NCBI RefSeq assembly: GCF_030252325.1
Contig: NZ_CP126981.1
Coordinates: 1,054,001 to 1,118,000, forward strand
DNA: 64,000 nt
Direction of reading: 5' to 3'
Source of the DNA: Candidatus Mycobacterium wuenschmannii
GTDB lineage: Bacteria; Actinomycetota; Actinomycetes; Mycobacteriales; Mycobacteriaceae
Position numbers and translations under genes: made by a program. Positions 51,316-60,133 of the stretch are shown piece after piece; within the stretch, counting starts at the first letter, position 1, and each line of letters begins with the position of its first letter. Below the pieces are notes generated by a model. The model made no database searches, was not told the DNA's origin, and saw only the letters and a list, made by a program, of their open reading frames with translations.

Positions 51316-52584
51316 ATGAAATCGATCGACGATCTGGCCGCCAACCTGAATTTCACCACGGCCAAAACCGGAGACGACCGATCGGTCACATTCCTACCCG
51401 ATCCGCCTCGGGCGCCGCGCCGCTACACACTGATCTCCGTCGACGACCACATCGTCGAACCGCCCGATACCTTCACCGGGCGGCTACCGCAGCGGTTCGC
51501 CGATCGCGCTCCGAAGGTCGTCGAAACCGCCGATGGTGGCCAGACCTGGGTCTACGACAACCAGGTGTTGCCGAATGTCGGCTTCAACGCCGTCGTCGGC
51601 AGGCCCGTGTCGGAGTACGGATTCGAGCCGGTGCGCTTCGACGAAATGCGCAGGGGCGCCTGGGATATCGACGAACGAGTCAAAGACATGGACCTCAACG
51701 GCGTCTACGCGTCGTTGAACTTTCCGTCCTTCCTGCCGGGCTTCGCCGGCCAGCGACTGCAGCAGGTGACCAAAGACCGCGATCTGGCGCTGGCATCAGT
51801 GCGGGCGTGGAACGACTGGCACCGTGACGTGTGGGCCGGTTCGCACCCGGGCCGCATCATTCCCTGTCAGCTGCCCTGGCTGCTGGACCCGCAGCTCGGC
51901 GCGCAGATGATCCGCGAGAATGCCCAACGAGGTTTTCACGCAGTCACTTTTAGCGAGAACCCGTCGATGCTCGGGCTGCCGAGTATCCACTCGGGCCACT
52001 GGGATCCGATGATGGCTGCGTGCGCCGAGACCGGGACCGTGGTGAACCTGCACATCGGCTCGTCTGGATCGTCGCCGTCGACCACCGATGACGCCCCACC
52101 GGACGTGCAGGGGGTGCTGTTCTTCGCCTACGCCATTTCCGCGGCGGTGGACTGGTTGTACTCCGGGCTGCCCAGTCGGTACCCCGATCTGAAGATCTGC
52201 TTGTCCGAGGGCGGAATCGGTTGGGTGGCAGGACTATTGGACCGGCTCGACCACATGCTGAGCTATCACGAAATGTATGGCACGTGGGCGGCGCTGGGGG
52301 AGGGCCTGACCCCAGCCGAAGTGTTCACCCGCAACTTCTGGTTCTGCGCCGTCGAGGACAAGTCGTCGTTCGTGCAGCACGAACGAATCGGGGCGGACAA
52401 CATCATGCTCGAGGCCGATTACCCGCACTGCGACTCGACCTGGCCGCACACCCAGGAGACCGTGCACGAGCAGATCGGTGACCTGTCGGCCGAATTGATC
52501 CGAAAATTCACCTGGGAGAACGCCGCACGGCTGTACCAGCACCCGGTGCCGGTCGAGATCCAGCGGGATCCCGAGGCGTTTTAG
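51316..52584 (+). CDS. Amidohydrolase family metal-dependent hydrolase
   Basis: The 422-residue TIM-barrel protein has SVDDHIVEPPDTF near the N-terminus, NLHIGSSGSSPS and LEADYPHCDSTWPHTQ, the amidohydrolase_2 pattern. Relatives include aminocarboxymuconate-type decarboxylases and hydrolases of aromatic breakdown. Placement after a CoA-ligase-like gene and before an LLM oxidoreductase suggests a degradation pathway. The specific reaction is unknown. Confidence 0.85.
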   Translation: MKSIDDLAANLNFTTAKTGDDRSVTFLPDPPRAPRRYTLISVDDHIVEPPDTFTGRLPQRFADRAPKVVETADGGQTWVYDNQVLPNVGFNAVVGRPVSEYGFEPVRFDEMRRGAWDIDERVKDMDLNGVYASLNFPSFLPGFAGQRLQQVTKDRDLALASVRAWNDWHRDVWAGSHPGRIIPCQLPWLLDPQLGAQMIRENAQRGFHAVTFSENPSMLGLPSIHSGHWDPMMAACAETGTVVNLHIGSSGSSPSTTDDAPPDVQGVLFFAYAISAAVDWLYSGLPSRYPDLKICLSEGGIGWVAGLLDRLDHMLSYHEMYGTWAALGEGLTPAEVFTRNFWFCAVEDKSSFVQHERIGADNIMLEADYPHCDSTWPHTQETVHEQIGDLSAELIRKFTWENAARLYQHPVPVEIQRDPEAF

Positions 52585-53564
52585 CCAGCCCCACCGCGCA
52601 ACGCGGGCATGACCGCCTCGTCGACGTAGCGCAGGTATTTCCAGGCGATGTCGGGCGGGATGCCTCCGCACAGCGGCGCGAGCGTCAGCATGCCACCACT
52701 GCGGACATGGGCTACCGCTTCGTCGGCGGCGAAGATTCGGTGCGTCCGTGAGGTCGCCCGCAGTTCGTCGACGTCGCGGACATCGGCGATGCCCGCCGAG
52801 GTCTCGTTGTCCGGGTTCCATTCCGCGTAGGTGCGCGCATCGTGCAGCAGGTGTGCACCGATCTCTCGCCACGCGGTGTCAACATCCGGGGCGACGAAAC
52901 ACACGCTCGGTGTATCGCGGGTGGGCAGCAGCGTCATTCCGGGCTCGTGGCCGTGTGCCCGGCACGCCTCCTCGTAGGCCTCCAGTGATCCCGGCGCATC
53001 GCCCTGAGCGAGATAGCCCAGGCCGTAGCGCCCCGCACGCCGCGCTGCCGCCTTGCTTCCGCCACCCCACATCATCAGCGGCCCCTGCGGCGCTAACGGC
53101 AAGGGCGTCAACCTGATTCGCCGTCCCTCGCGTTCTACCACCTCGCCGGCCAGTAGCCGGCGTAGCATGTCGAGCTTGTCGTCGGCGATGCGCCCGCGCG
53201 CTTTGAGGTCGACCCCGAACATCTCGTACTCCTCGGGCCGGTAGCCGAGGCCGAACACGTACGTCGCACGTCCTTTGCTGATCAGGTCGAGGACCGCGAT
53301 CTCTTCGGCCAACCTGACCGGGTCGTAGAACGGCAAGATGACAATGAGCGTCATCATCAGCTGTTTCGTTCGCGCGGCGATGGCACTCCCGAGTATCAGC
53401 GGGGTCGGCAGATACCCGTCCGGCGAACCGTGGTGCTCGCAGATGACCGCTGCCATGCAGCCACGTGTCTCCGCCCATTCGCACATGTCGACGGCCGCTT
53501 CGTACAACTCGACCGCGGGCGCGCCGAAGTCGGGTGCGCGCATGTCGAACCGCATCGAATACAT
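52581..53564 (-). CDS. LLM class flavin-dependent oxidoreductase
   Basis: The 327-residue protein has luciferase-like barrel features: EWAETRGCMAAVICEHHGSP, RTKQLMMTLIVILPFYDPVR, RATYVFGLGYRPEEY. In actinobacteria this class often uses F420 or FMN; sequence alone does not decide. It is convergent with the amidohydrolase (4-base overlap) and divergent from the SDR gene. Confidence 0.87.
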   Translation of the reverse strand: MYSMRFDMRAPDFGAPAVELYEAAVDMCEWAETRGCMAAVICEHHGSPDGYLPTPLILGSAIAARTKQLMMTLIVILPFYDPVRLAEEIAVLDLISKGRATYVFGLGYRPEEYEMFGVDLKARGRIADDKLDMLRRLLAGEVVEREGRRIRLTPLPLAPQGPLMMWGGGSKAAARRAGRYGLGYLAQGDAPGSLEAYEEACRAHGHEPGMTLLPTRDTPSVCFVAPDVDTAWREIGAHLLHDARTYAEWNPDNETSAGIADVRDVDELRATSRTHRIFAADEAVAHVRSGGMLTLAPLCGGIPPDIAWKYLRYVDEAVMPALRGGAG

Positions 53565-53611
53565 GGCCGATACCTGACTTCGTCGTCGACAGGCGGATAG
53601 ACTCCGCGGCC

Positions 53612-54376
53612 ATGACGGTACCGCAACCCTTACTGGAAGGCCGGCGAATACTGGTTACCGGCGCGGCCACCGGGATCGGTGCGGCCGCGGTGCGCGTCCT
53701 GCACGCGGCCGGCGCGCGGCTCGCCGCGACCTATCACCGCTCCACTCCAGCGGACAACGCACCGGCGGTGACGTGGCTACAGTGCGATGTCCGCGACCCC
53801 GACTCGGTGGACGCTGCGTTCGCCGCCGCAGCGCAGGAGTTGGGCGGCCTCGACGTACTGGTGAACGCCGCCGGACTGTGGCAACCGGGGGTGCCGGGAC
53901 AGATCAGCAGCGAGGAGATCGATTTCCTGCTGGCGACCAATATCAAGGCGACGGTCCTCACAAACCAGGCCGCGTACGCGGTGATGCGCGAAAATGGCGG
54001 TCAGATCATCAATTTCGGGTCCGCCGAGGCGGTGATGGGCAGCCCCATCGCCGCGGTGTACGCCGCGACCAAGGGCGCGGTCCAGGCCTGGACGCGCTCG
54101 GCCGCCAAGGCCTGGGGTGCCGAGCGCGTCACCGTGAACGCGCTCGCCCCCGCCGTACAGACTCCCGGTGCGGATCGGCTGCGGGATTTCCTCGGACCCG
54201 ATGTCGCCGTTTACATCGATCAGCAGATGAAGTTGTCCATTCCACTGGGCGGCAAACTCGGCGATCCCGCAACAGATCTCGGGCCGGCCCTGGTATTTCT
54301 GGCCAGTCCCGGGGCCGGGTTCATCACCGGCCAACTTCTTCCCGTTGACGGCGGCCTGGCCATGGTAGGCGGCTGA
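53612..54376 (+). CDS. Short-chain dehydrogenase/reductase
   Basis: The 254-residue enzyme has NAD(P)-binding TGAATGIGAAAV at about 16-27, NAAGLW, catalytic Tyr and Lys in VYAATKGAV, and a C-terminal PVDGGLAMVG. ATG 53612 is chosen because the conserved first strand (RRILVTGA) begins soon after; reading further upstream is antisense to the LLM gene. Its partner 14 bases downstream is a sugar-isomerase-like gene, suggesting a carbohydrate or polyol route. Confidence 0.88.
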   Translation: MTVPQPLLEGRRILVTGAATGIGAAAVRVLHAAGARLAATYHRSTPADNAPAVTWLQCDVRDPDSVDAAFAAAAQELGGLDVLVNAAGLWQPGVPGQISSEEIDFLLATNIKATVLTNQAAYAVMRENGGQIINFGSAEAVMGSPIAAVYAATKGAVQAWTRSAAKAWGAERVTVNALAPAVQTPGADRLRDFLGPDVAVYIDQQMKLSIPLGGKLGDPATDLGPALVFLASPGAGFITGQLLPVDGGLAMVGG

Positions 54377-54390
54377 GGAAGGACCACGTC

Positions 54391-55218
54391 ATGGATCGTC
54401 TCGGCGTCGAAATGCTCAGCGTATTCGGAATGCCTCCGATCGAGTATGTCCATCTTACGGCCGATCTCGGCTGCCACTTCATCACCGCTGGCATGGTCGG
54501 ATTCGCACCGGTGAGCAGTCTTGGTTACCAACCGTTTTCGCTGCGCGACGAACCTCAGTTGCGCAAGGACCTGCTGACGGTCATGAATGAGCGCGATGTG
54601 TCGATCTCGCTGGGGGAGGGCCTGCTCATCGCGCCGGGAGTCGACGTTCGTTCCTACGCCGACGATCTCGACATCATGGCCGAACTGCAGATCCCGCGGA
54701 TCAACACCGTCAGCATGGAACCGGACCGGGTCCGCACATTCGACGAGTTGGCTGTGCTGACCGAACTGGCCGCCGAACGAGGAATCGCCACCTGCGTCGA
54801 ACCCGTTGTCGGGCTGAGCATCGCCGATCTGGCGAGCGCGATGGCTGCAGTGGAGCATGTGGGCCGCGATGAGATCAGCGTGCTGATCGACACCATGCAC
54901 GTGGCACGCTTCGGTGCGACGGCCGATGACCTTCGTTCCATTCCCCCGGAGCGAATCGGGTACATCCAACTGAGCGACACCACGATGCAGCGCCGGATGC
55001 GGCACTACGCCGAGGAAGCGATGTTCGAGCGGATGGCGCCAGGTGAAGGAGAGCTGCCGCTGATCGACATGCTGGCCGCACTCCCAGCGGACCGCGTGGT
55101 CGGACTCGAGATACCGATGCGGTCCCGTGCGGAGGCCGGGGTCAGCGCTTACGACCGGTTGCAGCCCTGTGTCGAGGGCGCACGACGGCTACTGAGTAGC
55201 TGTCACGGAAGGCATTGA
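54391..55218 (+). CDS. Sugar phosphate isomerase/epimerase family protein
   Basis: The 275-residue TIM-barrel protein has metal-site elements in ERGIATCVEPVVG, DEISVLIDTMHVARFG and YIQLSDTTMQ, typical of the xylose isomerase-like family. ATG preceded by GAGGAAGGA. It probably acts with the adjacent SDR on a sugar or related polyol; the exact substrate is unknown. Confidence 0.83.
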   Translation: MDRLGVEMLSVFGMPPIEYVHLTADLGCHFITAGMVGFAPVSSLGYQPFSLRDEPQLRKDLLTVMNERDVSISLGEGLLIAPGVDVRSYADDLDIMAELQIPRINTVSMEPDRVRTFDELAVLTELAAERGIATCVEPVVGLSIADLASAMAAVEHVGRDEISVLIDTMHVARFGATADDLRSIPPERIGYIQLSDTTMQRRMRHYAEEAMFERMAPGEGELPLIDMLAALPADRVVGLEIPMRSRAEAGVSAYDRLQPCVEGARRLLSSCHGRH

Positions 55219-55248
55219 TCGGCAGGCGAACTCAACACGAGAGAGCAA

Positions 55249-55824
55249 TCAGCCGAGCGCCTTCTTGATCGCCTCGTCCTGTTTCTGGCCGACGTCGGTG
55301 ATGAACTCCGGCGGCGCCAACGCGAAGGACGGCCCGTCGAACTCCAGCGTGACCAGTGCCCTGGCCGCGGTGAACACCAACACCGTCACACCCTTGGAGT
55401 GATCCGGCGACAGTCCTGAGATCGTGGCGCCGCCGACGCCGACCTCAGCGTTGAGCGACTTGGCCAGGAGCGTCTCACGATGGGTCGCCTTCGCCGCGAC
55501 GAGTGCTTCCGCAGCGGCGTTGACGTCCGGCAGGACCTGGATGGTGTCGATGATCGCGTGGCTTTTATCACTGTCGGTGAATGTCACCGTCGCGCCCTGC
55601 TGACCGTTCGGGTCTTTGGTCGCCGGGCCGGCGGTGAAGGCATCAGGTGCCTTGATGTCGTCAGCCTTGATCAAGAGCGTGGTGTAGTCGGTGATCACCG
55701 GATGCGAAGTGGTGCTGCTGCCCGATGCGGGTGTCGCCTGTTTGGAATCGTTGCCGCACGCCGAGACTCCCGCCAGCGTGGCCGCGATCGCCGTCGTGGC
55801 GATCACCGTCAGGGGGATCCTCAT
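55249..55824 (-). CDS. Putative lipoprotein
   Basis: The 191-residue protein starts MRIPLTVIATTAIAATLAGV with lipobox VSAC at Cys23, so it is likely lipid-anchored outside the membrane. The mature part has TDYTTLLIKADDIKAPDAFT and a Ser/Thr-rich linker. I recognise a general mycobacterial lipoprotein style but no firm family. ATG at 55824 has AAGGAG 9 bases upstream. Confidence 0.75.
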   Translation of the reverse strand: MRIPLTVIATTAIAATLAGVSACGNDSKQATPASGSSTTSHPVITDYTTLLIKADDIKAPDAFTAGPATKDPNGQQGATVTFTDSDKSHAIIDTIQVLPDVNAAAEALVAAKATHRETLLAKSLNAEVGVGGATISGLSPDHSKGVTVLVFTAARALVTLEFDGPSFALAPPEFITDVGQKQDEAIKKALG

Positions 55825-56044
55825 CAAACATGCTCCTTCACACGGGGTCACGAAAACCGTATCTCATCAGGAACCGCGGCAGAAACTCCTGGACCGCAGC
55901 CATTCCACCGCGCTGGTGTTTGATCCGTCGGTTACCCGGGAAGCCCTTGAGGGCGAACACAAAACCGTTGACTGTCGAGTCAGTTCATATGCGAATTCGT
56001 CTGCAATGCAACATTATTCGTTGTCAACCACCGTGTTCGCGCTT

Positions 56045-56060
56045 GTGAGCAAGTGCTCAC
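56045..56060. promoter_or_regulatory. Palindrome upstream of second CsbD-like gene
   Basis: GTGAGCA-AG-TGCTCAC is an inverted repeat with 7-base arms at 56045-56060, 21 bases before the GTG start. It could be an operator. No SigF-like string is obvious here, unlike the paralogue at 17782. Confidence 0.4.
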
Positions 56061-56081
56061 CACCGACGAGAGGAGTGATCC

Positions 56082-56318
56082 GTGGCGGATCAGGACAGTG
56101 GACCCGAAGAAGCCGTGAAAGGCGCTGTCGAGGGCATCAAGGGCAAGGTCAAAGAAGTAGGCGGCACCCTTGCCGGTCGAGATGACCTCAAGAAGGAGGG
56201 CGAGGCGCAGCAGGACAAAGCCGACGCCCAGCGCGACGCGGCGAAGAAGGAGGCCGAGGCCGAGGCCGCGCGCTCCGGCGCCGATGCGGCGGAGGAGCGC
56301 CAAAAGAAGCACCAATAG
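56082..56318 (+). CDS. CsbD-like small stress protein, second copy
   Basis: The 78-residue helical protein has SGPEEAVKGAVEGIKGKVKE and an Ala/Glu/Lys-rich tail, closely like the protein at 17782-18012. GTG start with GAGAGGAG upstream. Being 38 kb from its paralogue and next to a flavodoxin-like gene, it may be induced by a different signal. Function unknown. Confidence 0.8.
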   Translation: MADQDSGPEEAVKGAVEGIKGKVKEVGGTLAGRDDLKKEGEAQQDKADAQRDAAKKEAEAEAARSGADAAEERQKKHQ

Positions 56319-56361
56319 CCAGGGGTGGAGACGGTCCGGGTCTGCGATGCGGATTCGGGCC

Positions 56362-56387
56362 GTTTCACTTTCGGCCCCTTCCGGGTA
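56362..56387 (+). promoter_or_regulatory. SigF-like promoter before flavodoxin-like gene
   Basis: GTTT (56362-56365), 17 bases, GGGTA (56383-56387) fits the SigF consensus at its longest spacing and lies 10 bases before the ATG, so the message would be nearly leaderless. The match is by eye. Confidence 0.4.
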
Positions 56388-56397
56388 ATCGACCCGG

Positions 56398-57021
56398 ATG
56401 AGTACTTCACAGTCGTCATTACATGCCCTGGCACTGGTGTGCAGTCTCAAGCCGAGTCCGGCCGCATCGAGCAGCGAACTGATGGCTGAGCAAGTCTTCA
56501 GCCACCTGCGCGAACGCGACGTCACGTGTAAAGCGTTGCGGTGCGCCGACTTCAACATCGCTCCGGGCGTCGAACCCTACATGGGCGAGGGAGATGAGTG
56601 GCCCAGTATCAGAAGGCAGGTGCTCAACGCGGACATCCTGTTGCTGAGCACGCCGGTGTGGCTCGGTCATCCCTCGAGCGTCACTCAGCGAGTCTTGGAA
56701 CGCCTCGACGCGGAGTTGTCGAACACCGACGACGCGGGCCGGCCCGCCATGGCGGGCAAGGTGGCGATGGTGAGCGTCGTCGGCAATGAGGACGGCGCGC
56801 ACAAGACGGTTGCCGATGTCTTCCAGGGGCTCAACGACATTGGGTTCAGCATCCCCGCGCAAGGCTGCACCTATTGGAATGGCGTCGCGATGGAGTCCAC
56901 CGACTACAACGACCTCGACCAAGCGCCCGAACCGGTCGCCTCAGCCACCGCAGCAGCAGCCCGCAACGCGGTGCACCTAGCCCAGGTGCTCAAGTCAGCG
57001 GAATATCCTGCCTACCAATAG
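56398..57021 (+). CDS. Flavodoxin-fold NAD(P)H-dependent reductase-like protein
   Basis: The 207-residue protein has a flavodoxin-like pattern: LALVCSLKPSPAASSSELMA at the N-terminus, ADILLLSTPVWLGHPSSVTQ and VAMVSVVGNEDGAH for FMN contacts. It probably binds FMN and reduces quinones or similar. It follows the CsbD-like gene and may be stress-induced. Confidence 0.82.
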   Translation: MSTSQSSLHALALVCSLKPSPAASSSELMAEQVFSHLRERDVTCKALRCADFNIAPGVEPYMGEGDEWPSIRRQVLNADILLLSTPVWLGHPSSVTQRVLERLDAELSNTDDAGRPAMAGKVAMVSVVGNEDGAHKTVADVFQGLNDIGFSIPAQGCTYWNGVAMESTDYNDLDQAPEPVASATAAAARNAVHLAQVLKSAEYPAYQ

Positions 57022-57030
57022 ATTCCGAAT

Positions 57031-58119
57031 CTAGCTAGCAACGACTTCTTCTCGGGCGTAGAGCCCGCTTCCGGTGATGAACGGCAGGTCCAACGTTGTC
57101 CTGATACCCGGTGCGGACTCGATCACGGCCGGGATGGCGTTGACAATGCGCCCCGCCGCCCCGCAGATCGCGGCCTGATTGTGGTCGCCGTAGCGACTAC
57201 TCGGGACGATGTCCACCGCGTAGGACGGCTCCCCGGTGATCTCGACCCGATACGAACCGCCCCCGGCAGCGGGCTGCGGAAGGTCGGGCCGTAGATCGGG
57301 CCGCAACCGGGTGATGTGCTCGATGACGATCGCGGGGTGACCGTTGACCATGCCGCGGATCTCGAATTGCAGCACCGCGAGGGTGCCCTTGGCGACGTGA
57401 CCGACAGCGATGTCGAAGTCCTCGGGCGCCGGTTCACGCTGGTAGGACTCGGTGATCTCGTCGACCTCGATGCCCAGACCGGCGGCGAGTTGCCGAATCG
57501 CGGTGCCCCACGCGATGCTGAGCACCCCCGGCTGCAGCAACATCGGAATCTCGTCGAGGGGTCGGGCGAAGCCCATGTAGTGCATGACCTCGGCCCCGTC
57601 GTAGGAAGCATAATCGTGAATCTCCATGCAGCGGACCTGCTCGATGCGCTGACACGTGCCGGCCAGCGCGAGGGGGATCAGGTCGTTGACGAATCCCGGG
57701 TCGACACCGCTGATGAACAAGCTCGAATTTCCTTGTCGAGCAGCATCTTCGACTCGCTGAATGTACTTATCGGGCATCACGCCCCAGGGGTACTGCAGTA
57801 GCCCGGGTGACGACCCGACAACGTTGATGCCGGCGGCGAGAATGCGCATCACATCGGTCATCGCCTCCGGCAGACGGGTGTCACCCATGGCGCAGTACAC
57901 AATGCAGTCTGGCCGCGCGGAGATCAGGACATCGAGATCGTTGACCGCAGCGACTCCGGTTGTCACGTCCAAGCCCGCGAGTTCACCGGCGTCCTTGCCG
58001 ACCTTCTCCGGCGTCGACACGCACACCCCGGTGAGCTCGAATTGTGCATTGTTGATCAACTCGATCAACGCCAGTCGACCGACGTTCCCGGTTCCGACGT
58101 GGGCGACTCGGATCGCCAT
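57031..58119 (-). CDS. DapB-like NAD(P)H-dependent amine dehydrogenase/reductase
   Basis: The 362-residue protein has Rossmann motif VAHVGTGNVGRLALIELINN and a fold shared with dihydrodipicolinate reductase and 2,4-diaminopentanoate dehydrogenase. GVDPGFVNDLIPLAL and a long C-terminal domain are typical of the mycobacterial members often annotated in lipid or sterol catabolic regions. The substrate is unknown. Divergence from the P450 across the TetR gene suggests shared control. Confidence 0.8.
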   Translation of the reverse strand: MAIRVAHVGTGNVGRLALIELINNAQFELTGVCVSTPEKVGKDAGELAGLDVTTGVAAVNDLDVLISARPDCIVYCAMGDTRLPEAMTDVMRILAAGINVVGSSPGLLQYPWGVMPDKYIQRVEDAARQGNSSLFISGVDPGFVNDLIPLALAGTCQRIEQVRCMEIHDYASYDGAEVMHYMGFARPLDEIPMLLQPGVLSIAWGTAIRQLAAGLGIEVDEITESYQREPAPEDFDIAVGHVAKGTLAVLQFEIRGMVNGHPAIVIEHITRLRPDLRPDLPQPAAGGGSYRVEITGEPSYAVDIVPSSRYGDHNQAAICGAAGRIVNAIPAVIESAPGIRTTLDLPFITGSGLYAREEVVAS

Positions 58120-58163
58120 AGCTGTTCTCCAACTCTGGATGCGCGCGACAGACCCACCCGACG

Positions 58164-58715
58164 CTAGTCCACGGCGAATGCCGGCGCGACGAATCGTTGC
58201 ACCAACGCGCGCTCGGTGTCGTCATCACCGACCGGCCAATACAGCAACGACATCACCATGCGGACCACCCATTGCGCGCCGTGCGGATCACTCTCGTCGA
58301 GACCGGCCAGTTCCGCGGCGAAGCCGACCACCAACGGCGACCCGGTCAGCCACGGCACATCATCGGCCCTGACCGTGTTGAACATCAACTGTCCAAGTGG
58401 GTCGGCGCGAATCAGTCTGAGCGCCACAGTGATCGCGGCGACCACCCGCTGCGGTCCGGCAAGATCCGCCACGGCCTGTCGCACAGCCTCGACGATGCGG
58501 GCCCCCGACCGGGCGACCACGGCATCGCGGATGTTTGCTTTGCCGCCGACGTACCGATAGATAGTCGCCCGGGAGCAGTGCACCCGCGCCGCCAGCTCGT
58601 CGATCTCGAAGGCGTCCGGACCCTCTTTGATGATCAGGTCAGTAGCGGCCGCGTAGATCCGCTCGGCCGCCATCGCCCGCCGCTCGCCGCCGATGAGCCA
58701 GTCGCTTCGCGGCAC
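58164..58715 (-). CDS. TetR family transcriptional regulator
   Basis: The 183-residue protein has an N-terminal helix-turn-helix with ELAARVHCSRATIYRYVGGK at about 35-54. The C-terminal part is the ligand domain. GTG 58715 is chosen because GGGGAGA precedes it; an earlier in-frame GTG 18 bases upstream lacks a site. It is divergent from the P450 gene, so it probably represses it through the repeats in the gap. Confidence 0.85.
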   Translation of the reverse strand: MPRSDWLIGGERRAMAAERIYAAATDLIIKEGPDAFEIDELAARVHCSRATIYRYVGGKANIRDAVVARSGARIVEAVRQAVADLAGPQRVVAAITVALRLIRADPLGQLMFNTVRADDVPWLTGSPLVVGFAAELAGLDESDPHGAQWVVRMVMSLLYWPVGDDDTERALVQRFVAPAFAVD

Positions 58716-58752
58716 AGCACCGTCTCCCCACACCTGAAACCAATGACGACAA

Positions 58753-58790
58753 TATTCTCACGCTTGAGACATAATCTGGTCTTATTCTCA
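58753..58790. promoter_or_regulatory. TATTCTCA repeats in tetR/P450 gap
   Basis: TATTCTCA occurs at 58753-58760 and 58783-58790, 30 bases apart, with TGAGACATAA (58765-58774) between them as a partial inverted copy. This is likely an operator for the TetR regulator at 58164-58715. Confidence 0.4.
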
Positions 58791-58909
58791 CAATCCATGC
58801 TGGTGCACGTGCCCGGGTGAGACGACGCGCGCCGGCGTCGGTATCCGTCGGATGTCAACTTTCAGCGCCGGCGTTGACCACCGCAAGAGCGCCAGTTCAA
58901 CCTGGACAA

Positions 58910-60127
58910 ATGGCAGCGGGAGCACCCATCGAACTGTTCGACGACGACGCTTTGCAGGATCCCTACCCGCTGTACGCGCGGATGCGCGCGGGCGGCGCGG
59001 TTCGTCGAATCGGCAAGTCAGACTTCTATGCGGTGTCGAGCTGGGACGCAGTGGTCGATGCCGTCGCCCGCGTCGGAGATTTCTCGTCGAACCTCACCGC
59101 GACCATGCAGTACCAACCGGACGGGACGGTCGCTCCGTACAACATGGCCCCGTTCGGGGATCCCTCACAGGTACTGGCTATCGCGGACGACCCGGTGCAC
59201 GCGATGCATCGCAAGCTACTGGTGCCGCATCTCTCTGTCAGGAAGGTCCGCGCGCTCGAAGCTTTCGCCGCCGAGACGGCCGCGCGGCTGTGGGTCGACG
59301 GCCTGCGCGGTGGTCGCATCGAGTGGATGGGCGCGCTGGCGAACCGGCTGCCCATGCTCGTGGTGGCCCGGCTGATCGGCGTACCGGAATCGGACGTCGA
59401 CAAGCTGGTCGCATGGGGCTACGCGGGCACTCAGATGCTAGAGGGTCTCTTGTCGGCGGATCAGTTGGCTGCTGCAGGTGTGTCGGTCGGAGAGCTCGCG
59501 GTCTATATCGCCGAGCAGTTTGCACGGGCCTCCGCCAGTCCGCGCGACGACCTATTGGGCGGTCTCACAAAAGCTTGCGCCGCAGGCGAACTGGACGACA
59601 TCGCCGCGCTCGCGATGATGATCACGCTGTTCGCGGCCGGCGGCGAATCGACTGCCTCTCTGCTTGGCAGCGCTACGTGGATCATGGCCACCCGCCCGGA
59701 CATTCAACGACAGGTGCGGGATGATCCGGCATTGCTCGAAACATTCATCGAGGAGACGTTGAGATTCGAGCCACCTTTTCGCGGTCACTACCGTCATGTC
59801 ACCCGCGACACCACTCTGGCCGGAACTGACCTGCCCGCTGGATCCCGTCTGATCTTGCTATGGGGAGCGGCGAATCGCGATCCGGCCCACTACGAGTCGC
59901 CCGACGAATTTCGGCTCGACCGCGCGTCGCCGAAAGCGCACATCGCCTTCGGCAAAGGGGCCCACTTCTGTGTGGGTGCTGCGCTCGCGCGGATCGAAGC
60001 ACGCATTGTGCTCAGCCAATTACTCGCTCGCACAACGCACATCGCCGCCGTTGACGCCGGGAGATGGCTGCCTAGCCTGCTGGTGCGCCGACTCGAACAC
60101 CTCGAGTTGGCGATTCGGACCGGTTGA
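58910..60127 (+). CDS. Cytochrome P450
   Basis: The 405-residue P450 has the heme motif FGKGAHFCVGAALARIEA with Cys354, the I-helix AGGESTASL, and EETLRFEPP for the ExxR. ATG 58910 is chosen as the usual bacterial P450 length; an in-frame GTG at 58817 would add 31 residues. Electron donors are not nearby. Substrate unknown; neighbouring TetR and DapB-like genes suggest an inducible catabolic function. Confidence 0.9.
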   Translation: MAAGAPIELFDDDALQDPYPLYARMRAGGAVRRIGKSDFYAVSSWDAVVDAVARVGDFSSNLTATMQYQPDGTVAPYNMAPFGDPSQVLAIADDPVHAMHRKLLVPHLSVRKVRALEAFAAETAARLWVDGLRGGRIEWMGALANRLPMLVVARLIGVPESDVDKLVAWGYAGTQMLEGLLSADQLAAAGVSVGELAVYIAEQFARASASPRDDLLGGLTKACAAGELDDIAALAMMITLFAAGGESTASLLGSATWIMATRPDIQRQVRDDPALLETFIEETLRFEPPFRGHYRHVTRDTTLAGTDLPAGSRLILLWGAANRDPAHYESPDEFRLDRASPKAHIAFGKGAHFCVGAALARIEARIVLSQLLARTTHIAAVDAGRWLPSLLVRRLEHLELAIRTG

Positions 60128-60133
60128 TCGGAC

